Positions 23,501-32,389 of a stretch of 64,000 nt of DNA are shown here, one piece after another. The stretch's first letter is position 1. Each line of letters begins with the position of its first letter. The notes beneath the pieces are model-generated. The model was not told the DNA's origin, made no database searches, and was given only the letters and a program-made list of their open reading frames with translations. The DNA comes from Euptelea pleiosperma (taxonomy: Eukaryota > Streptophyta > Magnoliopsida > Ranunculales > Eupteleaceae), in the NCBI GenBank assembly GCA_035048495.1, contig CM068547.1, positions 23,815,913 to 23,879,912 on the forward strand, read 5' to 3'. Both the position numbers and the translations under genes were made by a program.

Positions 23501-24969
23501 GATATTAGAAGCATGCTTAGTACATACCAAAAACCAATAAAAAGTATTGAAGTAGTAAGATTAGGGTCACGAGTGTATCAATGAAATATTGAAATATTGA
23601 AATATAAAAATCAGCTCTGCCAGACCCTCCCTCACCCCAGGAAGATTTTAAAAAACTACAGAACCAGAATTTAACATAGGAATTCCTTTTGTGTGAACAG
23701 TCAGCCAATTACAGAAGTAATGAGTCATGCATTATCTCTGTGACAGGCCTCTAGAACAAATATTTATTTAAAAAACTACAGAACCAGAATTTAACATAGG
23801 AATTCCTTGTGTGAACAGTCAGCCAATTACAGAAGTAATGAGTCATGCATTATCTGTGACAGGCCTCTAGAACAAATATTTATTAAGCCATAAATAAAGC
23901 TAGTGCAAATTAACAGATAAATGGCACGGCTAATATGGTGGAGAAGATAATTCAAGGAATCTTTATAGATGAAAATGGGGAGATTCTTAGGTCTACTTGG
24001 GTCCTATTGGGTAATGAAGCAGAAACCGAAGTTCTTTCTCAAGGGCTTTAAATCTTCAAGGAGCGCTTTTCAAGTCCTTTGGTGGTGGAAGATGACTGAT
24101 CAAATCGCTACTCAAAGGGCGGTTAAATAGGGGGATGGTCTGTAGAAGCGGGTGAATAGCATTGATCATATCCCAGAATTTCTTTGAGGATGGTCACTGA
24201 TCTTCACTCAAACACTTGGGAAGACAAATCCCTAGTTAAATCTATTGTAAATAGACTTTTGTTACATAGGAATTCCCTAAACTGAATTCTCTACTTCAAT
24301 TTCTTTTCTTAACAAAATCTCATCATTCACACACAGCATCACAAAAATTATTGTCCATTTTCAGGGATTAAATTTCAATTGATAAAAGTTCTTGTGGCGA
24401 ATGACATGTCAAGACATGGAACTGATGATCATGGCTGTGTATGTCATCCAACTATACGAGCTTGCCACCCAAAAAATGGTAGACATCTGATGATGATCCC
24501 CTTATACCATTGTAAGCAAGGAAGGAGCCATGTTCCATTCCAAGTTGCATGTATGCCATCTAAATTGGTACCAACGTAAATGGGAAAAATATATTTAGAT
24601 ACATAAATTTTGGGGGTTTATTTCTTTGCGCTGTTCATTTTATTATTTCTTCATCATAATTGATTAAAGAAACTATTCATTTATAGTCTTTAGCCTACAC
24701 AATAAGCGGGATCTTTGATGCACAGGCCTGCCGCCAGAGCCCCCAATCACAGCCTCTTGCTACTTGTTAAAATATATAACAAAATGTCAATGCCAAAAAC
24801 AGCTGACCATGGCTGGGATGAACATTGAGACAAAAACCTTATACTAGAATAACCAAGTGGAAGAGATTACTTGAAAAAATCAGGACAACAAATACTTATA
24901 ACAAAAAATTACATTTAGGAGAAAGCAAACATACGTGGTTTCATGAGCCACCAAAGGTAAGCCTGGCAT
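5448..24969 (-). CDS. EMF2: EMBRYONIC FLOWER 2-like Polycomb protein, 5' half of gene (10 exons, partial)
   Basis: EMF2 proteins are Su(z)12-type subunits of plant Polycomb repressive complex 2, which trimethylates H3K27 in the nucleus together with CLF/SWN, FIE and MSI1 and represses flowering and homeotic genes. Ten exons on the minus strand join without a frame break: 24935-24969, 21801-21948, 21603-21658, 18440-18554, 18173-18332, 18013-18078, 14370-14509, 11561-11623, 11342-11451 and 5448-5512 (958 nt, about 319 residues, roughly half of the usual 630 or so). Family signatures include MPGLPLVAHETT at the N-terminus, ESLSIYCKPVELYNILQRRA, RIQMTISLSGTVNDGVQ, ILPEINKLSAEAKAGKL, GGYCLWGKIPM and RTGNVIFNYKYYNNKLQKTE. 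All introns are GT-AG. The zinc finger and VEFS box should follow but are not in view. No broken frame was seen, so the gene may be functional. Confidence 0.93.
5513..11341 (-). other. EMF2 intron 9 (5.8 kb)
   Basis: Contains no further EMF2 exon that I can find. It holds a 134-bp tandem duplication near 9.3-9.6 kb and a TA microsatellite. A 117-codon open stretch at 7,293-7,646 (minus) has no recognised motif. Stretches around 6.6-7.15 kb have a base composition and wording reminiscent of mitochondrial DNA, but no gene is seen. A CCCTAAC run near 7,988 is too short to be a telomere repeat. Confidence 0.6.
9291..9580. repeat. 134-bp tandem duplication with TA microsatellite
   Basis: Two copies start at 'cctagcattcc' (9,312 and 9,446) and share 'cttcatgcc/cttcgtgca', 'tcaccttcaaattc' and 'tcataaaatttgttgg'. 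Each is preceded by a run of TA dinucleotides. Several point differences show it is not recent. Confidence 0.8.
11342..11451 (-). CDS. EMF2: EMF2 exon 9
   Basis: 110 nt; encodes QVKVNVSAQEVGAKERSPYN and then YAYDNVPTSSLSHIIR (last codon split). Acceptor 'ttcataacag', donor 'gtaaat'. The SAEE/SAQE and SSLSHII motifs are family hallmarks. Confidence 0.92.
11561..11623 (-). CDS. EMF2: EMF2 exon 8
   Basis: 63 nt, phase 0 at both ends; encodes PSCLDEGNCISFQNPHNSGT plus M. Acceptor 'tttcttgcag'. The donor is a weak 'gtgtgt'. Matches the FLE-P-S-F-x-x-x-x-C-x-x-F-Q segment of the family. Confidence 0.82.
11624..14369 (-). other. EMF2 intron 7 (2.7 kb)
   Basis: Holds a GGCCCA/GGCCTG-rich segment at about 12,360-12,690 that looks like an old dispersed repeat, and the fold-back repeat at 13.2-13.8 kb. 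An exon-like block at 13,010-13,065 (minus) was considered and not accepted. Confidence 0.6.
13221..13806. repeat. Dispersed repeat with two direct copies and one inverted copy
   Basis: Block A (about 13,221-13,370) and block B (about 13,547-13,690) share 'cactcttggagatc'-like starts, 'catcctgattagt' and 'ccgtggattt'. A third, inverted copy of the first 60 bases lies at 13,741-13,806 (minus strand reads 'tatggatgtttgg'). Related phrases recur at 28.0-28.25 kb, 33.0-33.1 kb and 34.2-34.45 kb, so this is a multi-copy family, probably a non-autonomous DNA transposon. Confidence 0.6.
14370..14509 (-). CDS. EMF2: EMF2 exon 7
   Basis: 140 nt; encodes NIGGYCLWGKIPMDSLYLSW and LSLGDRAEILSTVDMH, strongly conserved in EMF2 proteins. 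Acceptor 'tctgacag', donor 'gtatgc'. Confidence 0.92.
15901..16185. repeat. 147-bp tandem duplication
   Basis: Copies begin at 'agggctaggctagctccc' (15,901 and 16,048) and both end with 'attgattcta'. Roughly one in eight bases differs. No coding signal. Confidence 0.8.
16256..17136 (-). mobile_element. hAT-like transposon relic with GC-rich sub-terminal repeats
   Basis: The ends are inverted: the left reads 'tagttaaaggcgcac' and the reverse complement of the right reads 'tagtcaaggcgcgcac'. Both sub-terminal zones are packed with AGGCGC/GCGCCT words. Inside, the minus strand keeps about 90 codons of an acidic tail (DDSLTWSVVARAAGVDES, later EEIEEEEYIEDANTSDDDG) of the kind found after the dimerisation domain of plant hAT transposases. 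Only the 3' end of the transposase remains, so it could not move by itself. A clean 8-bp target duplication is not visible (CAGCAAGG / CAGAGGCT). It sits in EMF2 intron 6. Confidence 0.6.
18013..18078 (-). CDS. EMF2: EMF2 exon 6 (variable region)
   Basis: 66 nt, chosen because a strong acceptor ('ttttcttgcag') and donor ('gtaaga') keep the frame between exons 5 and 7. It encodes a poorly conserved linker (ERKNSLRERNLLKDHVDI). Less certain than the conserved exons. Confidence 0.75.
18173..18332 (-). CDS. EMF2: EMF2 exon 5
   Basis: 160 nt; encodes HSAVYCISQACILTASSEFE and FILPEINKLSAEAKAGKL, ending LLVSCG across the junction. Acceptor 'ttaaaacag', donor 'gtagaa'. Confidence 0.92.
18440..18554 (-). 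CDS. EMF2: EMF2 exon 4
   Basis: 115 nt; encodes RIQMTISLSGTVNDGVQ followed by a hydrophobic ILPLYILLARPVSDIA run that is conserved in the family. Acceptor 'gactttgtag', donor 'gtactg'. Confidence 0.92.
18555..21602 (-). other. EMF2 intron 3 (3.0 kb)
   Basis: About 45% of this intron is the L1 insertion at 20,189-21,514. The remainder (18,555-20,176) is AT-rich with no recognised feature; a phrase at 19,845-19,900 ('gcccatagctcaattgg') is slightly tRNA-like in wording but lacks a cloverleaf. Confidence 0.65.
20177..21526 (+). mobile_element. 5'-truncated L1 LINE with 12-bp target duplication
   Basis: The element (20,189-21,514) is bounded by the perfect direct repeat AAAGGCCTGTTT at 20,177-20,188 and 21,515-21,526 and ends in an A-run. 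Its plus strand carries decayed C-terminal parts of ORF2: a GGLGL-like start region after the reverse transcriptase, a zinc-binding tail (WELWTERHGRNFED), and an RNase H-like domain near 21,080-21,300 (LNIDGCALGPPGLAKIDGVF, NEAETRTVLQGLKIF) with in-frame stops. Typical target-primed insertion, antisense to EMF2 and inside intron 3. Confidence 0.9.
21603..21658 (-). CDS. EMF2: EMF2 exon 3
   Basis: 56 nt; encodes PSFLQRCLHYKIQAKRKR plus two bases. Acceptor 'tgctgtag', donor 'gtaaca'. The L1 insertion in intron 3 ends only about 76 bases beyond this exon's donor. Confidence 0.93.
21801..21948 (-). CDS. EMF2: EMF2 exon 2
   Basis: 148 nt, phase 2 in and 0 out. Acceptor 'acaattccag', donor 'gtaagt'. 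Encodes residues about 12-61, with DQMCRQDSRVHLSAEEA and the highly conserved ESLSIYCKPVELYNILQRRA. A frame-open ATG upstream at 22,007 is not the start: the splice from exon 1 restores the usual family N-terminus. Confidence 0.93.
23649..23886. repeat. 120-bp tandem duplication, nearly identical copies
   Basis: Copies start at 23,649 and 23,769 ('taaaaaactacagaacc') and differ by little more than a two-base change in a T run and a CT/TG indel. Their closeness suggests a recent duplication inside EMF2 intron 1. Confidence 0.9.
23918..24320 (+). mobile_element. L1 LINE 3' fragment (RNase H-like tail)
   Basis: The plus strand encodes GIFIDENGEILRSTWVLLGN then EAETEVLSQGL, the same RNase H-like tail as in the intron 3 L1 but from a diverged copy, with stops and frame changes. 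The 3' side ends in AT-rich sequence ('ttcttttcttaacaaaatc') comparable to the other L1 end. No target duplication was found. Confidence 0.7.
24935..24969 (-). CDS. EMF2: EMF2 exon 1 (start codon)
   Basis: Codes MPGLPLVAHET plus two bases of the next codon. The donor is AC|GTATGT. The first residues match the conserved N-terminus of EMF2 family members, which decides the start. An acceptor-like 'taaccag' sits directly before the ATG (24,970 side), so an upstream non-coding exon may splice in here. Confidence 0.88.
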
Positions 24970-25876
24970 TCTGGTTAAACAATGTCCAGATATAGAGCAA
25001 CTTCATAGCTCTTTGAACCGTCCTGGGATAAGTCTGTCCTACTCCAAACCAGCTGCAGATTAACCGTGTTGAAATTCTTTTGAATGGAAACTCCAGTGCA
25101 CAAATGCTATTTTGGTCTACCAGACATAAATAAGTGCAGGGCATAAGACAAACAGATTCGAGAAAGAAAAAGTACAGAGCAATGATGATTCCAATATTGA
25201 ATTTGAAAGACACTAGGCTTATGTGATGGGATGAGTCATATAGATACTGTTAAATGTACATTTTAAACAACAAGTTGTTGAGAAATCACAATTAGCTAGC
25301 CATCATCTCATGACAAAAAGCGAGCTAAAACAACAGGTCTCAGTATGCTTCCCCACATAAACCCTCTTCTATAACATGTCTCATAAAATCTTTTTGTAAA
25401 TTGCTTTATTAAAGGAAGCAAAATATGGAGAAAATAGGAAATCAAGTTTTGATATACAGGGGATGTTGATTGACTCCTTGAAAGCCTACAAGCTCATTGG
25501 CACTTCTTTAAAAATGAGAAAGAAAACATTGAAAACAAAGTAAATCTCATGAATGTTTTCCAAGGTATTAGCAAGATGCTAAGGTCCTGTAAGTCTGTTT
25601 GAATCTCAAAAATTTCATCCAAGGACCCTCCACCGTAATGGGATTAGAGTAACTTTACAAGAAAATCTTTGTTCCATAGTTGCCAAAGAGGGAAATGAAT
25701 GCAGGAAATGGTGCAAGAAACAAACACCGAATGAGTCCAAAAAGTTTTACCCGATGCAGAAAGAGGGAAACATAAAGAAAATGACAAAGGAAACAATGGG
25801 GGAAACACGCAAGAAATGAGATCAGAAATGCACTAGAAACAACAAAATAAGCATACAATAAGTGGAATATCATGTT

Positions 25877-26398
25877 ATGCCTCATCCAATAGGTGCCTTA
25901 TTAATATTATGGTCCTTCGTGCTTAGCCAAGTATACAAGTGTATACAATTAAAAACTGCATATCTCGAGTTTTTGCACATTTTCCACGCGTTTCCAGAGT
26001 GTTGTCCACATCTCATACAAGGATTTTTGCATTTTCCCACACGTTTTCCATGCATTTCTCGTTTACTAGAAACCACATCAAATTTGTTCCCCAAAATATT
26101 TCTTAAAAAATGCATGTTTGGTCAAGAAACGTATTTCTGCAACTATAGTCTTCCAAAAAGAGTATTTGCCTCTAATGCATTGGAACCCTTTATCCTGAAC
26201 AAGGTATTAAATTTTGAAAATTTTACGACATACTTCGTTCTAATGAAATATTTCAAAATCACTATTCATTTCGACCAAAAGTTTGATGAACAGTGTATTT
26301 TGGCAGAAATTTTACAATCACATTACGTAAGTTGCATTATTTTGTCGCATTATGCTGACATTTTCAAAATTAAAGAAACCAAACTTTTCAACCCATAG
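25877..26398 (+). CDS. Unrecognised ORF, 173 codons, antisense to EMF2 leader region
   Basis: An ATG-initiated frame of 173 codons stays open in DNA where stops are frequent. The predicted product is rich in F, H, C, I and L with no motif, signal or repeat that I recognise. No TATA box or splice sites stand out around it. It may be chance; its length is the only support. It begins MPHPIGALLILWSF, a short hydrophobic stretch. Confidence 0.2.
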   Translation: MPHPIGALLILWSFVLSQVYKCIQLKTAYLEFLHIFHAFPECCPHLIQGFLHFPTRFPCISRLLETTSNLFPKIFLKKCMFGQETYFCNYSLPKRVFASNALEPFILNKVLNFENFTTYFVLMKYFKITIHFDQKFDEQCILAEILQSHYVSCIILSHYADIFKIKETKLFNP

Positions 26399-27067
26399 AA
26401 ATCCATCCAGACCCTATTGTTTCTTCGAAGATTGATTTCTACATACATTTTGGGTAAAACAGTATCAATCCACTTGGATTAAAACTTTCAATAACTTGTT
26501 CTTTCGATTGACAGAGAGATTGAAGCCAAATTTGGGGTTTTCTACCAATTTCAAGCTATTAAACGAGGACACTCCATTTTCTAGGAATTCGCCATGTCGG
26601 ACACCTTGCCGTATTCACGTGTCAAACACATGCTGACACACCTTTTCAAACAAAATTCAATTTATTCAAATATTCCATTTTCAGTTACTATTTATACATG
26701 GCTGATGTGAGTTTAATGTACATCAGCTTAATCTAAATATATGTATATTCGACTTGGACTAAAGTATTTAAAATATATCTTTCAACGTAAGTAATGAAAT
26801 GTACGGACATGTTGACGTATCAGGTTTGTGGGGGTCAGCGTTTCTGACACTCTGTATCCATGTTGAACACCGACACACGTGCATGTCTTTGTTACTTAGA
26901 TTTTGTAGTTGTTTGATGGATAGGATCAGGACAAGTAAATGCATAAGATCTACAAAATTGACACTTCACATCCATATCGGACAAAACTGAACGAAACCAA
27001 ACCAAACCCTTTGAAACCAAACTGAGACAAAAAAAAAATGTTTTTTTCTGTTTTCTGCTATAGGGGG

Positions 27068-27372
27068 GTTAGAAGGAAGAGGAGGAGGAGGAGGAGGAGA
27101 AGAAGAAGAAGAGGAGGAGGATGAGTGGCCGAGGGCAAGAGGTGTACTTCGAGGAGCAAGGAACGAAACCCTATAATGTTTTTGTTGCTTTCTGTTATAA
27201 GGGGTTTATGAGAAGGAGTAAGGGCCGAGAGCAAGAGGAGTACTTGGAGGAGCTAGGAACGAAACCCTGTGAAACCAAACTGAGACACACAAAAAAATGT
27301 TTTTTGCTATAGGAGAAGAAGAAGAAGACGAGGGCTGAGGGCAAAAGGTACTTGTTTTTTCTGTTTTCTGTT
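27068..27372. repeat. GA-rich low-complexity tract and short duplication
   Basis: A (GGA)n/(GAA)n tract at 27,068-27,122 is followed by two copies of a block containing 'ggccgagggcaagagg' / 'ggccgagagcaagagg' about 105 bases apart and a third partial copy. A related phrase occurs at 31,583. Confidence 0.75.
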
Positions 27373-27750
27373 ATGGGAGGGTTAGGAGGAGGGCCGAGGG
27401 CTGTGTTGCATAGATTCGTCCAACCAGCTTCCGAATCCGTCGTCATTTAAAAATCAACCCATGAAAACGATTCCAATCAAATGCTTAGAAATCACTAATC
27501 AGACTGATTTCTTAGAAAAAGAAGAAGGATACGAGAAAAAAGGAAAAAAATTTTGAAGAAACCATGGATGAAGATACAAAAAGTGTATTTCTAATCGTAA
27601 CTAGATCTTCAATTTTTGGTTTCTATAGGGGAAATTGAAGCGAAATAGCTATTAAATGATGACTTTGGTTTACTAGAGCCATCGGCATATTACTTCAGCT
27701 CGGTGGAAACACAATTCTTTTCCTCAAATGAAAAAAAGAAAAAGCCTTAC

Positions 27751-27910
27751 CTAAGAGTCGCCGGAAGATCACCGGAGGATCACCGGAGGGCCGCGGTGCC
27801 GAGAGGTCGCCGGATGGCTGCCGATGTTGGATGGAAAGGGAGGGAGCTTCGTCTTCTTCGTCAGTTTAGGGTTTGAGTAAACCCCGTAATCGAAAGATTA
27901 ACAACCCCCT
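27751..27910 (-). other. EMF2: Probable 5' non-coding leader exon of EMF2
   Basis: This stretch is unusually GC- and CT-rich for the window (CCGGCG, CTCCCTCCC) on the minus strand and ends in a textbook donor, CTTAG|GTAAGG. A telo-box (AAACCCTAA, minus strand, 27,866-27,874) sits near its start, as in many plant 5' leaders. If spliced to the acceptor just before the ATG at 24,969 it would give a 2.8-kb leader intron. Linkage to EMF2 is inferred from strand and position only. Confidence 0.5.
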
Positions 27911-27945
27911 CCCTCTTCAGTAGTCGAAAGGGGTTTTTTAATAGG
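27911..27945 (-). promoter_or_regulatory. Candidate TATA-like core promoter for the leader exon
   Basis: The minus strand reads CTATTAAAAAACCCC just upstream of the CT-rich leader. TATTAAAA is an acceptable TATA variant and lies about 30-50 bases from the start of the leader. Not experimentally anchored. Confidence 0.3.
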
Positions 27946-28344
27946 AAAAAGCTGTAACAAGGTATACCTTATTGGCATGCGGAACCACGATTTTTTTTAC
28001 TCACCGCTGCCATCGTGGGCCCACTGGTCGTCGTGGATGTTTAGCCCACCCCTTGGACGCACCAAAAATCACACTGGTTGGGAATCTCAAACCGTTATAT
28101 TTTAGTACTTTTTAAGGCGTGATTATAGCCGTTGAATTTAGCATTTTTAAAATAATGAAACCAACGGATAAAAATCATCAAACAAGCTGAATTTTGGTAA
28201 GAATGTCTACTAAAGGGTGGGTTAAACATCCATGCGGTCAATGGCCCAGATTGTACCGGTGACGGCGGTGACTAACAAAATCATGCATCATCACGCCAAA
28301 AAGCGTTAAGGTATGGACAAATCTAGTCTGCAACTGTTTAGGGA

Positions 28345-28493
28345 CTTAAAAGTATGTAAACATTGTATCCACCATTGAATGCTCCTTGAAAAATGTGTTT
28401 TTAATTTATAAAATATTTTATTTCTAAAAACATTAAATAACACATTTTTCAAGGGATATCCAACAGTACGGACAATGTTTGCATACTTTTAAG
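28345..28493. mobile_element. MITE-like fold-back element, copy 1 (149 bp)
   Basis: The left end CTTAAAAGTATGTAAACATTG is mirrored by the right end (reverse complement CTTAAAAGTATGCAAACATTG without the flank), and the inner arms 'ccttgaaaaatgtg' are also inverted. The two arms together form almost the whole element. A second copy is at 34,494. Confidence 0.75.
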
Positions 28494-28554
28494 GCTGCAA
28501 ACGTTGGACAAATTTAGTTTATCTACCCCTTATACTTCCAAACTTCAGGATCAC

Positions 28555-29637
28555 TGTGGGGAAAATTTACAATTCCCATACAATCCCCAAGGTTTCGGGT
28601 ACTTGCGTTTGAAATGAGCTGGCGGAATGGGTCGACTATGCATCTCGACTAACACCTGAAGAAGAGGTGAGTTATGGACGTAGGTCTTGATCTCTTGATG
28701 TTTCTCTTCGAGGTTACTTCGGCTACGTCTACTCTTCTCGCCTTTCGATTTGAGCCCAGGGTGGGCAGTGTACCTGTAGATAGCACTCCGACGATCAAGT
28801 TAACAATAAATCTAAAAAGGAATAAATCTAAAAAGGCCTCCCTTTTTTTATCAAGAAACTCTTTGTATTGATCAAGGAAGAAGATGAGACCAATCATTCT
28901 TTGAGAAGCTGAGAATTGGTTCGGATCTTCCACCTTTCCTTGTGGTATATCCTCATTTTTCTCCCTCCCATTTCATTAGATAACCCTCATATTTATAGGA
29001 AAGCTCACCAGGAGAGTTTCGGTACTCCAAAGTGTTTATCCGCCTTGATCGCGCATTTTAGTTACGATCTGTCTATTTCTCTTAGGTGATCTGAGTAACT
29101 GTTTCAGTGAGATTATAGTCTTTGAGTGGAACAAATCTAGGGCTGTCTTCTTCGGGCCTAGATTTGCAATCTCTTAGTGAATTTGGCCTTTGAGCATATC
29201 TCGGAGAGCTTGTTAGTTGCATATTCTATTCATGCTTTAATGCGTCAGATATTATCCAATCACTGGAATGCCATCGGCATAATTTCCATCATAACGGTTT
29301 TGAGCGTTGAAAGTAGCATGATCTCTGACTGCAACGGCTCTACCGAGGTTTTTGAATGGATGATGATGGCCGGCAAAGGACCAACCCTCAATTGATGTAT
29401 ACGGCATTCGCCGATTCTCTTGCCGGTGTGATTCATATCTTGTCGAGCTATTTAAGATGTCATCCAACATCTCTTCTTGATGATGCTTATGACATCGGCG
29501 CCTAGGGGTATGATCATATAAGTCGGATGCGACTGGATTGGTCCGACATATCCTCGGAACAAGTCAGACGTATTTTGTATACTGCCATAATGATGACACG
29601 TCTCCAACCTAGTTGCTCGAAAATTAGTGTACCCACA
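28555..29637 (-). mobile_element. Solo LTR of a Tat-lineage Ty3/gypsy element
   Basis: Starts TGTGGGGAAAAT and ends GTACCCACA on the plus strand, so the termini are inverted (TGTGGG/CCCACA). The 5-bp direct repeat ATCAC flanks it (28,550-28,554 and 29,638-29,642). Internally it shares 'gtacctgt' and 'actccgacg.tcaagt' with the left LTR of the Tat element at 52.06 kb, a phrase common in this lineage. No internal retroelement sequence is attached, so it is a recombination-derived solo LTR. Orientation is taken from the 52-60 kb element. Confidence 0.85.
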
Positions 29638-29675
29638 ATCACTCCCCCCCCTTTCTCTCCCCCTTTGACCCTTTT

Positions 29676-31411
29676 TAAAATTTCCTTTTAATTACCAAGT
29701 TAAGTCCTAGAAGAGGGTGAATATAACTATTTTTAATTCCTCTGCTAATTCTTTATGGATAAAAAATTATTAATCACACAAGGCGGAAAAGGATCAAGTA
29801 ATTAAAATATGAATCATCCATAGAGCATAAATATAGGAAAAACTGATAAACAAATATATAAACATTCACAATCATACAAGACTCAGATTTATAGTAGTTC
29901 GGTGACTCCGCACCTACGTCCACTGTCAAATACTCACCACAAGTAGTATTATATTATGTCAATCATGCATTACAACATTTTCAATCGAAATAAATAATCA
30001 ACCAACTAAGATTCACTTAGTCTCAATCTAACGAGAATCGCTTCTTGCTCACCTAGATAATTAGCCAAAGCCAGTAGTCTATTTAGAGAAATCATCTTCT
30101 CATAGATCTACAATCCTCAACTCGACCTATACGAGAATCACTTCTCAATTCACCTAAAGAGTCACACTAGGCCCGTAGTATTTTAGAGAAACAGATTTCT
30201 CAAGGATTCCACCTTCCTCAACTCAATTTGATGAGTACTCACTCATCCACCAATCACAAATAATTCAGGTTTGATAATATTGAATTCACTCTAAAATATT
30301 TATTTTAGGAGATACTTACCTTTTGATGAATTCGATAGAATGGTGAATCCTCGTATAAGAATTCGTCACAGAGACTCTCTGCCAACAACGATCATTTTCT
30401 TAAAAGAAGATGATTGTAGGAAACAATACCCTTCGTAGTCTTTTCAAACAATTATAGCAGCCTTCACAATAGATGAACCAAATTTGCTCATGTGAAGCTC
30501 TATCAAACAATCTAGAGCCTTCACAAAGGATGTACAGATTTGCATAAGTGAAGCTCTCACAAATTCCAGATCTTTGGACTCAAAGAATGATAATTAAATA
30601 ATATAGTATAAAGATCTCTTGATTGGGTTAATTCTAATGAAGGAAGATGTCTCTTATTTATAAGCAGGCATCCCATCAATAGAACCGTACCGAATATAGC
30701 CGTTTAGAGGGCCAAAATGCACTTATTATCGCATAAGAGATTTTTTCAAACGAAATCCGAAATGGACGGGGTCTACCGCACTATTAGCTGGTCGACTGGA
30801 CCTCAGTCGACTGAGCCTTTAGTCAGTCGCCTGCTCAGGTTTTCATACCAAAATTCTGAAAATGAGAGTTAGGGTCGATCGGACCCTTTTGGCCGATCGA
30901 CCGGACCTTCGGTCGCCCGCTCATAAAGGCCGGTCGGCCGAACAACTTTGTTCATAACCGAACACTACCAAAGTTTTTAGAATTTCTCTTCTCGTCTCAC
31001 ACACGATTCCTAACTAACACTGAACCATCTAGGGTAAATCAATATCCGCTGGCAACACGCGGTTTTACCCTTAGATTTGCGTAAGTAACCACAACACGAG
31101 TTTCTTCATAGTTGAACGTTCGTTGAGTGAGAACGTACTTGAGCTTTTGACTTTGTCTTCAGTTGAGCTTGATCACTTGACTTTGTCTTCAGTTCAGCTT
31201 GATAATCTTGACTTTGTCTTCAGTTGATCTTGAACACTTGGGTTGACTTTTCTTCAGCGCTAATCCTTCTTTGATTTGTTTTGTCGAAGTCCACTTGATC
31301 TTTGACACTTTAGTTTTCAGGGGATTCGAGGCACAACGATATATATATATATATATATATATATTACCGAAGAACTAAGTATTCATGGGATTTGACAACC
31401 GAGACTTTTCA
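29676..31411 (-). mobile_element. Solo Sirevirus-type LTR (1.74 kb)
   Basis: It aligns by eye over its whole length with the LTRs at 45,680 and 62,880 ('ttttaattac.aagtt', 'ccgcacctacgtcc', 'ttaccgaagaactaagtatt', 'gacaaccgagacttttca'). Its first bases have decayed from TGAAAT to TAAAAT. The 9-base phrase CCTTTGACC occurs at 29,662-29,670 and 31,412-31,420, which may include the target duplication. It contains CGACCGG/CCGGTCGGCCG-type palindromes at 30.78-30.95 kb and an AT microsatellite. Confidence 0.85.
31339..31365. repeat. (AT)n microsatellite inside solo LTR
   Basis: About 13 AT units at a spot where the related LTR at 47.17 kb has only 'atacatatat', so it expanded within this copy. 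Confidence 0.9.
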
Positions 31412-32389
31412 CCTTTGACCTAGTGCTACCCCTTGTACTTTCAAATTTTAGGATTACCCCCTTTATACTTAAACTTCCGGGCCAAACATCCATACTCAAT
31501 GGTCTTTAAGAGTGTGCCATGTGGCGAGTCCGACTCCTCATAACCGTGTCGGACTCTGACACGTGTGTGTCCATGCAAACAGACCAAGGGCAAGAGGCGT
31601 ACTTGGAGGAGCAAGCCCTGAAATGTACTTCTCTAGTTGGACATGGTTATTTCTGCAAAACTAAAACTAAAAAGTAAAGTTAGGGCTTTATAAATTTCTT
31701 TTTTTCGAGACTGATTTGACTCCCCGAGTGTTATGACCAAGTTGGATGAAACGTTTCAGATGATACCAACGAAACCCTAAAGTTTTAACCGCAACTTACC
31801 AAAATTGACAGAAACTAAGACCAAACACCATAAAGTTTTATTTTTGGGACTATTTTGACTCACCGATTGTTATAACTAGATCCGCTAAGTTAGACGAAAC
31901 ATTTCAGACAATACACATATCTTGACTCACCTCGTGCCGAAACCAAAATGTTTAAAGCGAAACATTAGTTTTAGCTCACCTCAAACGCTTTGGTTTTGAC
32001 TAAAGCTTTAAAAAAAACCATGTTACTCGATTTACATCTTGGTCTGATTACCTTTTTTCCAAAACTACTTTATAATTTTAAATATTTATTATTTTTTCAA
32101 AAAAATAATTTAAATTTAAAGAAGATCTCAATTGTTATAAATTGATTGTAGATATGACTTGTGAATTACTAAAATGAAAGTATGATTGATTAGTTATCTA
32201 CTTGTCATATTCTCGTAAAATAAATGTTGGGTGTGGTCTTTTGAAAATGATTATTTTTAAAGAAAATCGAGTTCACGAAACGTAACGGTGGCATGTGAAT
32301 CACGTTGATCAAATAGTTACTACTAAGACAATGGATTTTATTGAAAAATGTTACATCATTACCTTGGCTAAATATTAAGGGATAGTTCT
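31412..32389. other. Intergenic sequence, no gene seen
   Basis: AT-rich sequence with repeated phrases ('tattttgactc', 'gacgaaac.tttcaga' twice near 31.73 and 31.88 kb, about 150 bases apart), suggesting an old duplication. No open frame or structure of note. Confidence 0.5.

Larger units (their letters stand above)
21949..24934 (-). other. EMF2 intron 1 (3.0 kb)
   Basis: Contains a 120-bp duplication and a second L1 tail. Open stretches at 22,111-22,428 and 22,444-22,677 (minus) have no family similarity and are taken as chance. Confidence 0.65.
24970..27750 (-). other. Proposed EMF2 leader intron / upstream region
   Basis: If the leader exon is real this 2.8 kb is a 5' UTR intron; otherwise it is the upstream region. 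It contains the unexplained plus-strand ORF at 25,877-26,398 and GA-rich repeats at 27.07-27.37 kb. GACAC/GTGTC-rich phrases at 26.59-26.89 kb look like an old dispersed repeat. Confidence 0.4.
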
